A stretch of 64,000 nucleotides of DNA. Source: G963666705 sp963666705. GTDB lineage: Bacteria > Pseudomonadota > Alphaproteobacteria > CADEGL01. Every line of letters begins with the position of its first letter. Position 1 is the first letter of the stretch. The notes beneath the pieces were generated by a model, which saw only the letters and a list, made by a program, of their open reading frames with translations, did no database searches and was not told the DNA's origin. The position numbers were made by a program, and so were the translations under genes. Below, piece after piece: positions 16,563 to 25,630 of the stretch. The stretch lies in NCBI GenBank assembly GCA_963666705.2, contig CAXXKO010000001.1, positions 62,001 through 126,000 of the forward strand, read 5' to 3'.

Positions 16563-17114
16563 ATGAGCGCTAAGACCCTTTGTCTGGGCGTCCTGTCGCG
16601 CGGCGAAGCGACCGGCTATGAAATCCGCAAGCATGTAACCGAAGGCCCTTTCAGCCATTTTTTCGAGGCGAGCTACGGATCGATCTATCCCGCGCTCAAT
16701 GGGCTGAGCGCCGAGGCGCTGGTCGAGTGCCGCGCCATGGCCCAGGAGAGCCGGCCCGATAAGAAGGTCTATCGCATCACGCCCGCGGGGTGGCTTGCGC
16801 TCGTCGAGGCCCTCACCGCCGAGCCCGAGCCCGACCATATACGCTCGGAGTTCACGTTCATGCTATTCTTCGGCCACCTGCTATCGGCGCGCCACCTGGA
16901 CGAGACCATCTCCGAACGCGTCGCCTGGTACCGGGAGAGCATAGCGCGCATGGAGCGGTGCCGGGATGCGGCCGCGGACCGCCCGGCCGGCGAGCTCTTC
17001 ACCCTGGGCCTCGGCATCGCCACATACAGGGCCGCAGCGGACTACCTCGAAGAGCACGTGCACGAGCTGTTGAGCGAGGTCCTGCTCTCCGACGAGGTGA
17101 TGGCGGCGGACTGA
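16563..17114 (+). CDS. PadR-family transcriptional regulator
   Basis: The 183-residue protein starts with the PadR winged helix: CLGVLSRGEATGYEIRKHV, GSIYPALNGLSAEALVE, then KKVYRITPAGWLALVEAL. A C-terminal helical dimerisation region follows (ERVAWYRESIARMERCRD, about 115-135). PadR proteins repress efflux or stress genes and release DNA on binding small ligands. GGAGGTGGGCC precedes the ATG. The RND efflux pair starts 62 bases downstream on the same strand, so this protein is likely its local regulator, cotranscribed or autoregulated from the AT-rich promoter upstream. Confidence 0.85.
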   Translation: MSAKTLCLGVLSRGEATGYEIRKHVTEGPFSHFFEASYGSIYPALNGLSAEALVECRAMAQESRPDKKVYRITPAGWLALVEALTAEPEPDHIRSEFTFMLFFGHLLSARHLDETISERVAWYRESIARMERCRDAAADRPAGELFTLGLGIATYRAAADYLEEHVHELLSEVLLSDEVMAAD

Positions 17115-17176
17115 ATCGCCGAAGGCCCTGGCCGGCCGAAAAACATCGGCTGCGCGGCCCATAGGAACGGTTGCGG

Positions 17177-18271
17177 ATGAAATCGTCTTACGTCATTGCC
17201 CTCTTGCTCGCGCTCGTCGCCGGCGGCTGGATCCTGTCCGGCCAGCTCGGCGAACCGGGCCCGCCGGCCCGTGCCGGGGACGAACAGGTGGTCAGCATCA
17301 CGATCGAGGACGCCCTGCCCCAGGTCCAGGTCCGCGAGCAGGTGGCCGAGCCCCTCACGCGGGAGATCGTCGTCACGGGCCAGACACGGGCCTCCCGGCG
17401 CGTGACGCTGCGCGCCGAGACGGCGGGACCCGTCGAGGACGTGCCGGTGCCGCGGGGAAGCCAGGTCGAGGAAGGCCAGGTCGTCGCGCGGATCGCGCTC
17501 GACGATCGGGGCGCGCGCCTGGCCGAGGTCATGGCGCAACAAGCACAGCGGCAGCTCGAATACGACGCCGCCCTGAAGCTCGCCGAGAAGAATTTCCGGG
17601 CCGAAACCAGCGTCGCCGAGGCGAAGGCCCTCCTCGATGCCGCCCGGGCCGCCGTCATGATCATGGAGGTGAATATCTCCAAGACCACCATCGAAGCCCC
17701 CTTCGCCGGCGTGCTCGAAGAGCGCCCGATCGAGGTCGGCGACTTCCTCGAAGTGGGGGACGAGGTCGGCATGGTCGTGGACCTCGACCCATGCCTCGTG
17801 GTCGCCCAGGTCTCCGAGCGCGAAGTCGACAAGCTGCGCCTGGGCGGGCCGGGCACGGCAACGCTCGTGAACGGGGCCGTGGTCGAGGGCCGCATCAGCT
17901 ACATTTCCGCCGTCGCGGAGCCGGCGACACGGACCTTCCGCGTCGAGCTCGAGGTGGCGAACACGGAGGGGCGCATCATGGAAGGCTTGACCAGCCAGGT
18001 CCGCTTGCCCATCGGCACGGTCAACGCACATTTCGTGAGCCGCGCCCTCCTCACCCTGGCCGACGATGGCACGGTGGGCGTGAAGGCGGTGGACGACGAA
18101 GGCATCGTCGGGTTCCATGCCGTCCGCATCGTCGACGACGGGGCCGATGGAGTGTGGCTCACCGGCCCGCCACAAAAATTCACCCTGATTACGGTGGGCC
18201 AGGAGTTCGTCCACCCCGGCATGCGCGTCGAGCCGCTGCCCACGCTTACGCCGGCCCACGCCGGGAACTGA
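17177..18271 (+). CDS. RND efflux periplasmic adaptor (HlyD/MFP family)
   Basis: The 364-residue protein has an N-terminal membrane anchor (VIALLLALVAGGWILSG), a split lipoyl/barrel-sandwich domain (GQTRASRRVTLRAETAGPV near 65; ISKTTIEAPFAGVLEERPIE near 172), a short helical hairpin between them, and a beta-barrel (VVAQVSEREVDKLRLG). It bridges the inner-membrane pump to an outer-membrane channel. AGGAACGG precedes the ATG at 17177. It ends 5 bases before the pump gene. No TolC-like gene is present in the window. Confidence 0.85.
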   Translation: MKSSYVIALLLALVAGGWILSGQLGEPGPPARAGDEQVVSITIEDALPQVQVREQVAEPLTREIVVTGQTRASRRVTLRAETAGPVEDVPVPRGSQVEEGQVVARIALDDRGARLAEVMAQQAQRQLEYDAALKLAEKNFRAETSVAEAKALLDAARAAVMIMEVNISKTTIEAPFAGVLEERPIEVGDFLEVGDEVGMVVDLDPCLVVAQVSEREVDKLRLGGPGTATLVNGAVVEGRISYISAVAEPATRTFRVELEVANTEGRIMEGLTSQVRLPIGTVNAHFVSRALLTLADDGTVGVKAVDDEGIVGFHAVRIVDDGADGVWLTGPPQKFTLITVGQEFVHPGMRVEPLPTLTPAHAGN

Positions 18272-18276
18272 ACGGC

Positions 18277-21200
18277 ATGAGCATCATCGACGCCGCGATC
18301 AACCGCTCGCGGACAGTCATCGCCACGCTCGCCCTGATACTGGTCGCCGGCGTATTCGCCTTCGTGACCATTCCCAAGGAATCGAGCCCCGACATCAACA
18401 TCCCCATCATCTACGTCTCGATCACCCATGAGGGCATCTCGCCCGAGGACGCCGAGCGCCTGTTGATCCGGCCCATGGAGGAGGAGTTGCGCTCGATCGA
18501 GGGGGTTAAGGAGATGCGCTCGACCGGGTATGAAGGCGGCGCCTACGTCATCCTCGAGTTCGAGGCCGGCTTCGACGCCGACCTCGCCATGACCGACGTG
18601 CGCGAGGAGGTCGACCTGGCGCGGCCGGAGCTGCCCGACGACAGCGACGAGCCCACCGTCCACGAGATCAACCTGAGCCTCTTCCCCGTCATCGTCATTA
18701 CGCTCTCGGGGCCCGTGCCCGAGCGCACGCTTCTGCGCCTCGCCAACGACCTCAAGGACGAAATCGAGGGCATCCCGACGGTGCTCGAGGCCAAGATCGC
18801 CGGCGACCGGGACGAGACGGTCGAGATCATCATCGACCCGATCAAGATCGAGAGCTATCGCCTCTCGACCCGAGAGATGCTCGACTTCGTGCAGCGCAGC
18901 AACCGCCTGATCGCGGCCGGCGCCATGGACACGGGTGCCGGGCGCTTCACCATCAAGGTGCCGGGCCTGTTCGAGAGCATCGGCGACATCCTCGACATGC
19001 CGCTCAAGGCTGAAGGCGACGCCGTCGTCACCATCCGCGACATCGCCACCGTGCGCCGCACCTTCAAGGACCGGGAGACCTATGCCCGCGTCAACGGCCA
19101 GCCGGCCATCGCGCTCGAAGTGTCCAAGCGCGCGGGCGAGAACATCATCGAGACCATCGGACAAGTCCGCGCCGTGGTCGAGGCGGAGCGGCGCGGCTGG
19201 CCGCTCGAGCTGCAAGTGATCTTCTCGTCCGATCAATCGAGCGAAATCCGCAACATGCTGACGGACCTGCAGAACAACGTGATCTCGGCCGTCCTGCTGG
19301 TCATGATCGTGGTGGTCGCCGCACTCGGCCTGCGCACCGCGGGGCTCGTCGGCGTGGCCATACCGGGCTCGTTCCTGACCGGGATACTGGTGCTCTCGGT
19401 TGCCGGGCTCACGGTCAATATCGTGGTGCTGTTCAGCCTCATCCTCGCCATCGGCATGCTGGTCGACGGCGCCATCGTCGTCACCGAGTACGCCGACCGC
19501 AAGATGGTCGAGGGCAATCACAGGCGGGTCGCCTATGCGCTCGCCGCCAAGCGCATGGCCTGGCCCATCATCGCCTCGACGGCGACGACCCTGGCCGCCT
19601 TCCTGCCGCTCATGTTCTGGCCCGGGGTCGTCGGCGAGTTCATGAAGTTCCTGCCCATCACCCTCATCGCCACGCTCTCGGCGTCGCTGTTGATGGCGCT
19701 CGTTTTCGTGCCCACGCTCGGCGCCTATATGGGCAAGCCGGGCGGCGGCGGGACGATCGGCGCCCTCGCCGACGATACCGCGCTGGAGCCGGGAAGCATC
19801 GGCGGCCTCACGGGCGTCTACGTCCGGGTGCTGGATCGCGCGCTGTCCCATCCGGGCCTCGTCTTGACGGCGGCGGTCGCCATCCTGATCGGCGTCAACA
19901 TCGCCTACGGCACGTTCGGCAAGGGAATCGAGTTCTTCCCCAAGGTGGAGCCCGACCGGGCGGTCATTCAGGTCCATGCCCGGGGCAACCTCTCCGTCGC
20001 CGAGAAGGACGCCCTCGTCGCCGCGGTCGAGCGGCACGTCTTGCTGATGGAGGCCGAACGACACGAGCTCGACTCCATTTATACCCGCAGCGGCAACCAG
20101 ACCGATGTGCAAGAACAGGCCGAGGACGTGATCGGCAGCATCCAGCTCGAGTTCGCCGACTGGGACCAGCGCCGCGCGGCCGATGAGATCCTGGCCGACA
20201 TCGTGGAGCGCAGCCGCGACATCGGCGGCATCACGGTCGAGACCCGGAAGGAGGAGGGTGGGCCGCCCATCGGCAAGCCGATCCAGATCGAGCTGAGCAG
20301 CCGCGACGCGGATCTCCTCGCCCCCGCCGTCGCCCAGATCCGCGCCTTTCTCGACCGGCTACCCGGCCTCAAGGACATCGAGGACGGACGGCCCCTGCCC
20401 GGCATCGACTGGGAGGTCTCGGTGGACCGCGCCCAGGCCGCCAAGTTCGACGCGGATATCTCCGTGATCGGCAGTGCCGTCCAGCTCCTCACCAAGGGCC
20501 TGAAGTTCAGCGAGTACCGCCCCGACGACAGCCGCGAGGAAATCGACATCATCGCCCGCCACTCGGAGCGGTTCCGGAACCTCGCACAGCTCGACCAGAT
20601 CCGTATCCAGACCAGCGACGGGCTGATCCCGATCAGCAACTTCGTCTCGCTCACCGCGCGGCCCAAGACCGGCACGCTGAAACGCGTCGACGGTGGCAGG
20701 GTGATGACCTTGAAAGCGGATCTGCACGAAGGCGTGCTGGCCGACGACATCGTGCGCGAGATCCAGGCCTGGCTGGAGGCGGCCGATATAAACCCGGCCG
20801 TCGACATCCGCTTCAAGGGCGAGGACGAGGAGCAACGCAAGGCCCAGGACTTCCTCCTCAAGGCGTTCGGCGTCGCCCTCTTCATCATGGCCATCATCCT
20901 GGTGACCCAGTTCAACAGCTTCTACAGCGCCTTCCTCATCCTGAGCGCCGTGATCATGTCCACCGTCGGCGTTTTCATCGGCCTGCTGATCATCGGCGAG
21001 CCCTTCGGCATCGTCATGAGCGGGATTGGCGTGGTCGCCCTGGCCGGCATCGTGGTCAACAACAATATCGTCCTCATCGATACCTTCGACCGCATGAGCA
21101 AGACCGCCACGAGCCAGCGCGAGGCCATCTTGCGGACTGGCGCGCAGCGTTTACGCCCCGTGCTCCTGACCTCGGTCACCACGATCCTCGGCCTGATGCC

Positions 21201-21432
21201 CATGGTCCTTACGACCAACATCGATTTCGTGACCCGCGAGGTGTCGATGGGCGCGCCCTCGACCCAGTGGTGGGTCCAGCTTTCGACCGCCATCGTCTTC
21301 GGCCTCGCCTTCGCGACCGTGCTCACCCTGGTGGTGACGCCCTCGGCGCTGATGCTGCGGGCCAACGCGCGGGCCTGGCGCGCCCGCCGCGCGGGACACG
21401 GCGTCGAGCCCGCCCAATCTCCGGCCGGGTGA
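18277..21432 (+). CDS. RND-family multidrug efflux permease (HAE1-like)
   Basis: The 1051-residue inner-membrane transporter begins IDAAINRSRTVIATLALILV and shows the RND layout: a large periplasmic loop after TM1, TM2-TM6 from about residue 340 (VVVAALGLRTAGLVGVAIPG, LILAIGMLVDGAIVV with the proton-relay acidic residues, LPLMFWPGVVGEFMKFLP), a second periplasmic loop, and TM8-TM12 (GVVALAGIVVNNNIVLID). Proton-driven export of hydrophobic compounds is expected. It forms an operon with the adaptor and probably with padR. The ATG at 18277 sits 5 bases after the adaptor stop; a longer frame upstream is only a shadow over the adaptor gene. Confidence 0.9.
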   Translation: MSIIDAAINRSRTVIATLALILVAGVFAFVTIPKESSPDINIPIIYVSITHEGISPEDAERLLIRPMEEELRSIEGVKEMRSTGYEGGAYVILEFEAGFDADLAMTDVREEVDLARPELPDDSDEPTVHEINLSLFPVIVITLSGPVPERTLLRLANDLKDEIEGIPTVLEAKIAGDRDETVEIIIDPIKIESYRLSTREMLDFVQRSNRLIAAGAMDTGAGRFTIKVPGLFESIGDILDMPLKAEGDAVVTIRDIATVRRTFKDRETYARVNGQPAIALEVSKRAGENIIETIGQVRAVVEAERRGWPLELQVIFSSDQSSEIRNMLTDLQNNVISAVLLVMIVVVAALGLRTAGLVGVAIPGSFLTGILVLSVAGLTVNIVVLFSLILAIGMLVDGAIVVTEYADRKMVEGNHRRVAYALAAKRMAWPIIASTATTLAAFLPLMFWPGVVGEFMKFLPITLIATLSASLLMALVFVPTLGAYMGKPGGGGTIGALADDTALEPGSIGGLTGVYVRVLDRALSHPGLVLTAAVAILIGVNIAYGTFGKGIEFFPKVEPDRAVIQVHARGNLSVAEKDALVAAVERHVLLMEAERHELDSIYTRSGNQTDVQEQAEDVIGSIQLEFADWDQRRAADEILADIVERSRDIGGITVETRKEEGGPPIGKPIQIELSSRDADLLAPAVAQIRAFLDRLPGLKDIEDGRPLPGIDWEVSVDRAQAAKFDADISVIGSAVQLLTKGLKFSEYRPDDSREEIDIIARHSERFRNLAQLDQIRIQTSDGLIPISNFVSLTARPKTGTLKRVDGGRVMTLKADLHEGVLADDIVREIQAWLEAADINPAVDIRFKGEDEEQRKAQDFLLKAFGVALFIMAIILVTQFNSFYSAFLILSAVIMSTVGVFIGLLIIGEPFGIVMSGIGVVALAGIVVNNNIVLIDTFDRMSKTATSQREAILRTGAQRLRPVLLTSVTTILGLMPMVLTTNIDFVTREVSMGAPSTQWWVQLSTAIVFGLAFATVLTLVVTPSALMLRANARAWRARRAGHGVEPAQSPAG

Positions 21433-21458
21433 ACGGCGCCGGGGCGCCTGCCCGGCCC

Positions 21459-23165
21459 TCAGTTGATGCGTTCGAGGGTGAAGATCTGGCCCGGATAGAT
21501 CAGGTGTGGGTCCCGGATCTGGTCGCGGTTCGAATCATAGATCACGGTGTAATTGATGCCAGCGCCATAGGTTCGGCGGGCGATCTGCCACAGGCTGTTG
21601 CCCGGCTGGACGACGACAATGGACTCCTCGGGCAGGGCCGCGACCGGCTCGGCGCGGGCGAAAGGCAGCTCGATGCGCGAGATGACCTTGCCGGCCGCAT
21701 CGACCTGATCGACGCGCATGGTATAGACCCCGGCCTCGACCGAGCCCTCGGGCACGAGATTCCATGCGCCGCCCTCCTCCGCCTCGGCAATACCGATCAG
21801 GGAATCGTCGAGATAAACCTGGAGGCGAGACCCCGACGGCGCGTTGCCCGAGAGGACCAACTGGCCGCTGCCGCTATAATCGATGGCGCGCAGGGCGAGC
21901 TCCTCGGGCGCCGGCTCCTCGCCAGAGGGCGTCTGTAGGACCTTGGTCGGGGCCGGCGCCTCGCCGATCACCGGAGATTCACCAACGCGCGGAATTTGGA
22001 GCGCAAGCGTGCCGGTCGGCGCGCCGCCCGTGACTTCCCCAGCGATATCCTTGCCGGGCTCGGGGACCACCAGGACCACCGTCTCTTGCGATAGCACTTC
22101 GGCCCCCAGGCCGCGCCTGGCACTCAGACTAAGCTCTCGGCTGCCCGGCGGCAGGGGCTCGGTGGGGACGAAAACCCATTCGCCATGGGTATCGGCCATG
22201 ACCCGGCCGATCTCCTGCCCGCCGTCGCGGATAACGACCTCGGTGTCGCGCTCCGCTCGCCCCGCCAGGACCGCATCGCCCCTGGGATTGATCCGCACCA
22301 CGTCGAAGCTAGGCGCCTGGGGCGGGACTTCGACCGCCTCGGGCGACACGACGATTCCGGGCGCCTCTTCCGTCCCGGTCGCTGCAGCCACCGCCGCCGC
22401 CTGTGTCTCGGCCGGCGCCGGTTCGGTCGCGTCCGCGGCCGCCTCGGCGACCGGGGCCTCCTCGGCCGCGTCGGCCGTCCTGGTTTCAGCGATCTCGGCG
22501 GCCTCGATCGCCTCCCGTGCGGTCGCAGCCGGTTCCTCGGCCTCCGCCGCCGTGGCCGCGGGCGTCTCGGGTGACGTGGCCGACGGCTCGGCCCCGGACG
22601 GCTCGGCCGCGGCCAACTCGGGCGACGCGGCCGACGGCTCGGCCGGGCCGGGCGCGGATACCGGCGCCTGGGCGGTCACCCGCTCCGATTCCCCCAGAGC
22701 CTCCGTTTCCCGTACCGACGCCTGGTCGCCGACAATCGCTTGGGCGGCGATCGCCTTATCCGAAGCGCCAGCCGGCGGGGTGGCCGTCGGTTCCACCGGC
22801 GGGGCGGGCGAGCCAGCCACGCTCGGCTCACGTGGCGTGCCGGGGCCGGCCGCGGGCGCCTCCTCCGCAGCCGAGGCGGTCGCCTGGGTGGCGACAGTCC
22901 CCTGGGCTGAAAGCGGCTCAGTCGCGACCGCCGGCTCGCTGGCCGACGGCGCGTCGCCGCCCGCGGTCGCTTCCTGGGCGGCGCCGGAGTCCTCGGTTTC
23001 GGTCGAAGGCGTGCCCGCGGCGGTCGTAGCCTCGGGCGCGGACACACCGGTCGGCGTGGCGACGACTGGCTCCTCGCCGGACTCTCGACCGTTCCAATAA
23101 TTGAGTGCGATGGCGGCGGCCAGAACGACCAGGCCGGCGACACCAATGAGGACGACGCGGTTCAC
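21459..23165 (-). CDS. LysM-domain envelope protein with Ala/Pro/Glu-rich stalk
   Basis: This 568-residue protein has an N-terminal transmembrane segment (VVLIGVAGLVVLAAAIALNY), then about 270 residues of low-complexity Ala/Thr/Pro/Glu sequence, then two Ig-like beta segments (about 290-370 and 430-510; the second includes SGSGQLVLSGNAPSGSRLQV). It ends in a LysM module (VVQPGNSLWQIARRTYG to PGQIFTLERIN). It is probably anchored in the inner membrane with the LysM reaching peptidoglycan. The family is known in alphaproteobacteria as LysM peptidoglycan-binding proteins of unknown role. It converges on the RND gene with a 26-base gap. Confidence 0.8.
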   Translation of the reverse strand: MNRVVLIGVAGLVVLAAAIALNYWNGRESGEEPVVATPTGVSAPEATTAAGTPSTETEDSGAAQEATAGGDAPSASEPAVATEPLSAQGTVATQATASAAEEAPAAGPGTPREPSVAGSPAPPVEPTATPPAGASDKAIAAQAIVGDQASVRETEALGESERVTAQAPVSAPGPAEPSAASPELAAAEPSGAEPSATSPETPAATAAEAEEPAATAREAIEAAEIAETRTADAAEEAPVAEAAADATEPAPAETQAAAVAAATGTEEAPGIVVSPEAVEVPPQAPSFDVVRINPRGDAVLAGRAERDTEVVIRDGGQEIGRVMADTHGEWVFVPTEPLPPGSRELSLSARRGLGAEVLSQETVVLVVPEPGKDIAGEVTGGAPTGTLALQIPRVGESPVIGEAPAPTKVLQTPSGEEPAPEELALRAIDYSGSGQLVLSGNAPSGSRLQVYLDDSLIGIAEAEEGGAWNLVPEGSVEAGVYTMRVDQVDAAGKVISRIELPFARAEPVAALPEESIVVVQPGNSLWQIARRTYGAGINYTVIYDSNRDQIRDPHLIYPGQIFTLERIN

Positions 23166-23277
23166 GGACCCTCTTGCGGGTGCAGTTCCGTCAGGCGGCC
23201 CAGCCTAGTATGAGCCGGCCCCGGACGCAACGAATCCCACCCATGAGCGCCGCTTAGGCGGCGGGGCCTCGCCGCGC

Positions 23278-24162
23278 CTATGGCGCAGGGCTGGCGATCT
23301 TGTTGCCGATCGGAGGCAGCGCCCGCAAATAAACGGCCATGGCGCGACGGTCCTCCGGGGTCAGCCGTCCGGTTCCTTCCCGCACGACCTCGTCCATCAG
23401 GCCGCCGGCCACGTCGCCGTCGGGGAGGATGCCGGTGTCGAGGAAATATGTGAGGTCGACCGCGCTCCAGCCGCCGATGCCCGTCTCGCGATCGGGGGTG
23501 ATGTTGGGCACGGCCTTGCCGTCGGGGCCGTCGGCCGTGCCGGCGTAGGCCACCCCGCGATCCATGGCACCGAGGAAGCCGCGCGAAGTGTGGCACTCGC
23601 CGCAATGGCCAAGGCCCTCGACGAGATAAGCACCGCGGTTCCAGTCCGCATCCCGCACCCCATCCGGCACGAACGGACCGGGCGTGAAGAAGAGCCACTT
23701 CCATATCCACATGAGCCAGCGAAAGCCGAACGGGAAAGGGAGGTCGTGCGGGCGGCTCGGCACCGCGGCCGGCGGCAGGGAGAAGATGTAGGCCTTGAGG
23801 GCCAGGAGGTCCGCGTCTGACGCCAGGGTGAAGGAGGTGTAGGGGAACGCCGGATAGTAGTGGCGGCCGTCGGGTGCGGTGCCTTCGCGCATGGCGCGGA
23901 TGAAGTCCGCGTCGGTCCAGCGGCCAATCCCGTGGTCCGGGTCGGGCGTGATGTTGGGGCCGTGAAACGTGCCGAAGGGAGTCGGCAGCACAGCCCCGCC
24001 GGCGAGCGGCTGCCCTCCAGCTTTTACATCCGTATGGCAGCCCGCACAAAGGCCCGCGCGGAACAGATAGGCGCCACGCTCGACCTCGTCCGGCCCTGCC
24101 ACCGTTGCCCCGGCCGTCGCCAGGAGCCACAGGATGGCGGCCAGCCCCGCTACGATCCTCAT
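23278..24162 (-). CDS. Diheme cytochrome c (dehydrogenase electron-acceptor type)
   Basis: The 294-residue protein has a signal peptide (LAAILWLLATAGATVAG) and two haem sites, CAGCH at residues 39-43 and CGECH at 187-191. Each is followed by a distal Met region (FHGPNITPDPDHGIGRW; VPNITPDRETGIGGW). The two-domain pattern resembles the cytochrome subunits of gluconate, alcohol and sorbitol dehydrogenases, though it has two haems instead of three. It would accept electrons from a periplasmic dehydrogenase; the FAD dehydrogenase at 3.3-5.4 kb lacks such a subunit. The cytochrome c' gene lies 58 bases upstream on the same strand. Confidence 0.8.
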   Translation of the reverse strand: MRIVAGLAAILWLLATAGATVAGPDEVERGAYLFRAGLCAGCHTDVKAGGQPLAGGAVLPTPFGTFHGPNITPDPDHGIGRWTDADFIRAMREGTAPDGRHYYPAFPYTSFTLASDADLLALKAYIFSLPPAAVPSRPHDLPFPFGFRWLMWIWKWLFFTPGPFVPDGVRDADWNRGAYLVEGLGHCGECHTSRGFLGAMDRGVAYAGTADGPDGKAVPNITPDRETGIGGWSAVDLTYFLDTGILPDGDVAGGLMDEVVREGTGRLTPEDRRAMAVYLRALPPIGNKIASPAP

Positions 24163-24220
24163 GCCATGAGGATAGTGAGCGTCTCCCCGCCCGCCAAGCC
24201 GCGCGGGGCCGGCACCAGTT

Positions 24221-24697
24221 CTACTTCTTTACGCGGAACGCCGTGTGGCACGCGCCGCAGGCGCCGCCGAGAGCCTTCATGCCGTCGCCGAGGGCCGCCA
24301 TATCACCACTCTCGGCGATCTCGGCGAGATTCGCGCTGGCCTCCTGGAGCCCCTTCGCCTTGGCGACGAAATTATCCCAATCGCCCCAAATTTCCTGCTT
24401 GGCGATGGTCTCGCCACCGCTCGTGCCCACGTTCTCGCGAAAGGCGTCCGGGAGGAGCTCGGCCATGTAGGAGATTGCTTCGGCATGCTCCTCGATATGC
24501 TTGGGCCCGTAGTCCACCTCGCCCTTGAGGATGGTGCTGATGCCGCCCATATGGGCACCGATGGATTTCATGACGAGCTGGCGGTACTTGACCACGCCCT
24601 CGGGACTCGAATCGGCCCTGGTGGCGACGGGCGTGGCGACGAGGGCCATCAGCGCCCCCAACGTGAGGGCGGCGGCGAAAATCGCTGTCTTTCTCAT
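24221..24697 (-). CDS. Cytochrome c'/c-556 family protein
   Basis: The 158-residue protein has a signal peptide (IFAAALTLGALMALVATPVA), a four-helix region (VVKYRQLVMKSIGAHMGGIS and similar) and a single C-terminal haem site CGACH at residues 147-151, followed by TAFRVKK. The C-terminal haem site is diagnostic of cytochrome c'/c-556. These soluble periplasmic proteins bind NO or carry electrons. The start at MRKTAIF is preferred to one three codons upstream because it gives a normal signal peptide. It is probably cotranscribed with the diheme cytochrome. Confidence 0.85.
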   Translation of the reverse strand: MRKTAIFAAALTLGALMALVATPVATRADSSPEGVVKYRQLVMKSIGAHMGGISTILKGEVDYGPKHIEEHAEAISYMAELLPDAFRENVGTSGGETIAKQEIWGDWDNFVAKAKGLQEASANLAEIAESGDMAALGDGMKALGGACGACHTAFRVKK

Positions 24698-24945
24698 GGC
24701 TTGCACTCCCCAATGTTCCTCTCACGTGGAACTGTTACCCCATTGGCGGCTTCCGGCGCGGCACGCCGAAAATCCACTGATGGGACTATAGGCGATATGA
24801 ATCCCGGCTGGCGGTAGATTCTTCGTGATCGACCCCGCCGCTTCGGACGGCTTCTCAAACCGGCGCCCGCATGCCATATACGGCGGCGGCCCCGACCCCG
24901 GGGCCAATCTCCTTCGAGACGGCAGGCGCGGGCGAGGCACCCGAG

Positions 24946-25530
24946 ATGGCTAAGATCGACTCCCTTTGCGTCTATTGCGGCTCCTCGACCGGCAATTCGG
25001 ACGTCTACCGCGACGCGGCCGCCCGCCTCGGCCTCATCCTCGCCGAAGCAGGCGTGCGGCTCGTCTATGGCGGCGGCCGGATCGGCCTCATGGGCGTGTT
25101 GGCGGACGCGGTCGTCGCTGGCGGCGGGCGCGTCACCGGCGTCATTCCCGAACATCTGCAAGCCCAGGAGGTCGGCCATAGCGGCATTACCGAGCTGCTT
25201 GTCGTCGGCGGCATGCACGAGCGCAAACAGCTGATGTTCGAGCTCGCGGACGGATTCGCCGTCCTGCCGGGTGGGCTGGGCACCCTCGATGAGACTTTCG
25301 AGATGGTCACCTGGGCCCAGCTCGGCCTCCACGACAAGCCCATCGTCCTCGTGGACCAGGGCGGCTACTGGGCGCCCTTGCTGGCACTCCTCGACGCGGT
25401 GGTCGGCGCCGGCTTCGCCCGGCCCGAGAACGCCGCCATCCTCGAGGTGGTGGGCGATGTGGACGAGGTGCTGGGCGCCCTCGCCGCCGCCCCCGCCCCC
25501 CGGATCGCGGCCCGGGAGGAGAGGTTCTAG
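24946..25530 (+). CDS. LOG-family nucleoside monophosphate phosphoribohydrolase
   Basis: The 194-residue protein begins KIDSLCVYCGSSTGNSDVY, with a Rossmann-like YGGGRIGLMGVLAD segment and the LOG signature MHERKQLMFELADGFAVLPGGLGTLDE (in two parts, with the conserved Arg and PGGxGTxxE). LOG enzymes split nucleoside 5'-monophosphates such as cytokinin ribotides into base and ribose phosphate. The start at 24946 (MAKIDS) is chosen because the family begins there; an upstream in-frame ATG at 24871 adds a non-conserved leader. Its 3' end lies 29 bases before the 71-bp palindrome. Confidence 0.85.
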   Translation: MAKIDSLCVYCGSSTGNSDVYRDAAARLGLILAEAGVRLVYGGGRIGLMGVLADAVVAGGGRVTGVIPEHLQAQEVGHSGITELLVVGGMHERKQLMFELADGFAVLPGGLGTLDETFEMVTWAQLGLHDKPIVLVDQGGYWAPLLALLDAVVGAGFARPENAAILEVVGDVDEVLGALAAAPAPRIAAREERF

Positions 25531-25559
25531 GATGTGCAATCACAAATTGTTGGTCTGAT

Positions 25560-25630
25560 TGAACTTGACCCGATTTCGTGGACACCTTTCTCCTAACGGA
25601 TCAGGTGTCCACGAAATCGGGTCAAGTTCA
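25560..25630. repeat. 71-bp perfect inverted repeat related to IS3-type ends
   Basis: Bases 25560-25587 and 25603-25630 are perfect 28-base inverted repeats around a 15-base loop. The arms start TGAACTTGACCCGATTTCGT and contain TGGACAC. They resemble the end of the IS3-like element 1 kb away (TGAGTCGGACCCGATTTCCT, then TGGACAC), whose left end also folds back on itself. It could be a stranded IS end or a miniature element. No flanking duplication is seen. Its right edge touches the TAG stop (25631-25633) of the cyclase on the minus strand, so transcribed RNA would form a strong hairpin there. Confidence 0.8.

Noticed and set aside
17899..20112. 737-codon minus-strand frame opposite the RND pump
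   Set aside because: Composition (runs of Asp, His, Gly, Arg) is that of an antisense frame; the plus strand encodes a textbook RND transporter.
21433..21458. GGCGCC-GG-GGCGCC hairpin between the RND and LysM genes as a terminator
   Set aside because: The stem is only 6 bases and no T-tract follows on either strand, so it does not meet intrinsic terminator criteria.
22300..23050. Ala/Pro/Glu-rich region of the LysM protein as a tandem repeat array or CRISPR-like structure
   Set aside because: The low-complexity codons (gcc, gcg, gag, acc) give a repetitive look but no regular unit or spacer structure exists.
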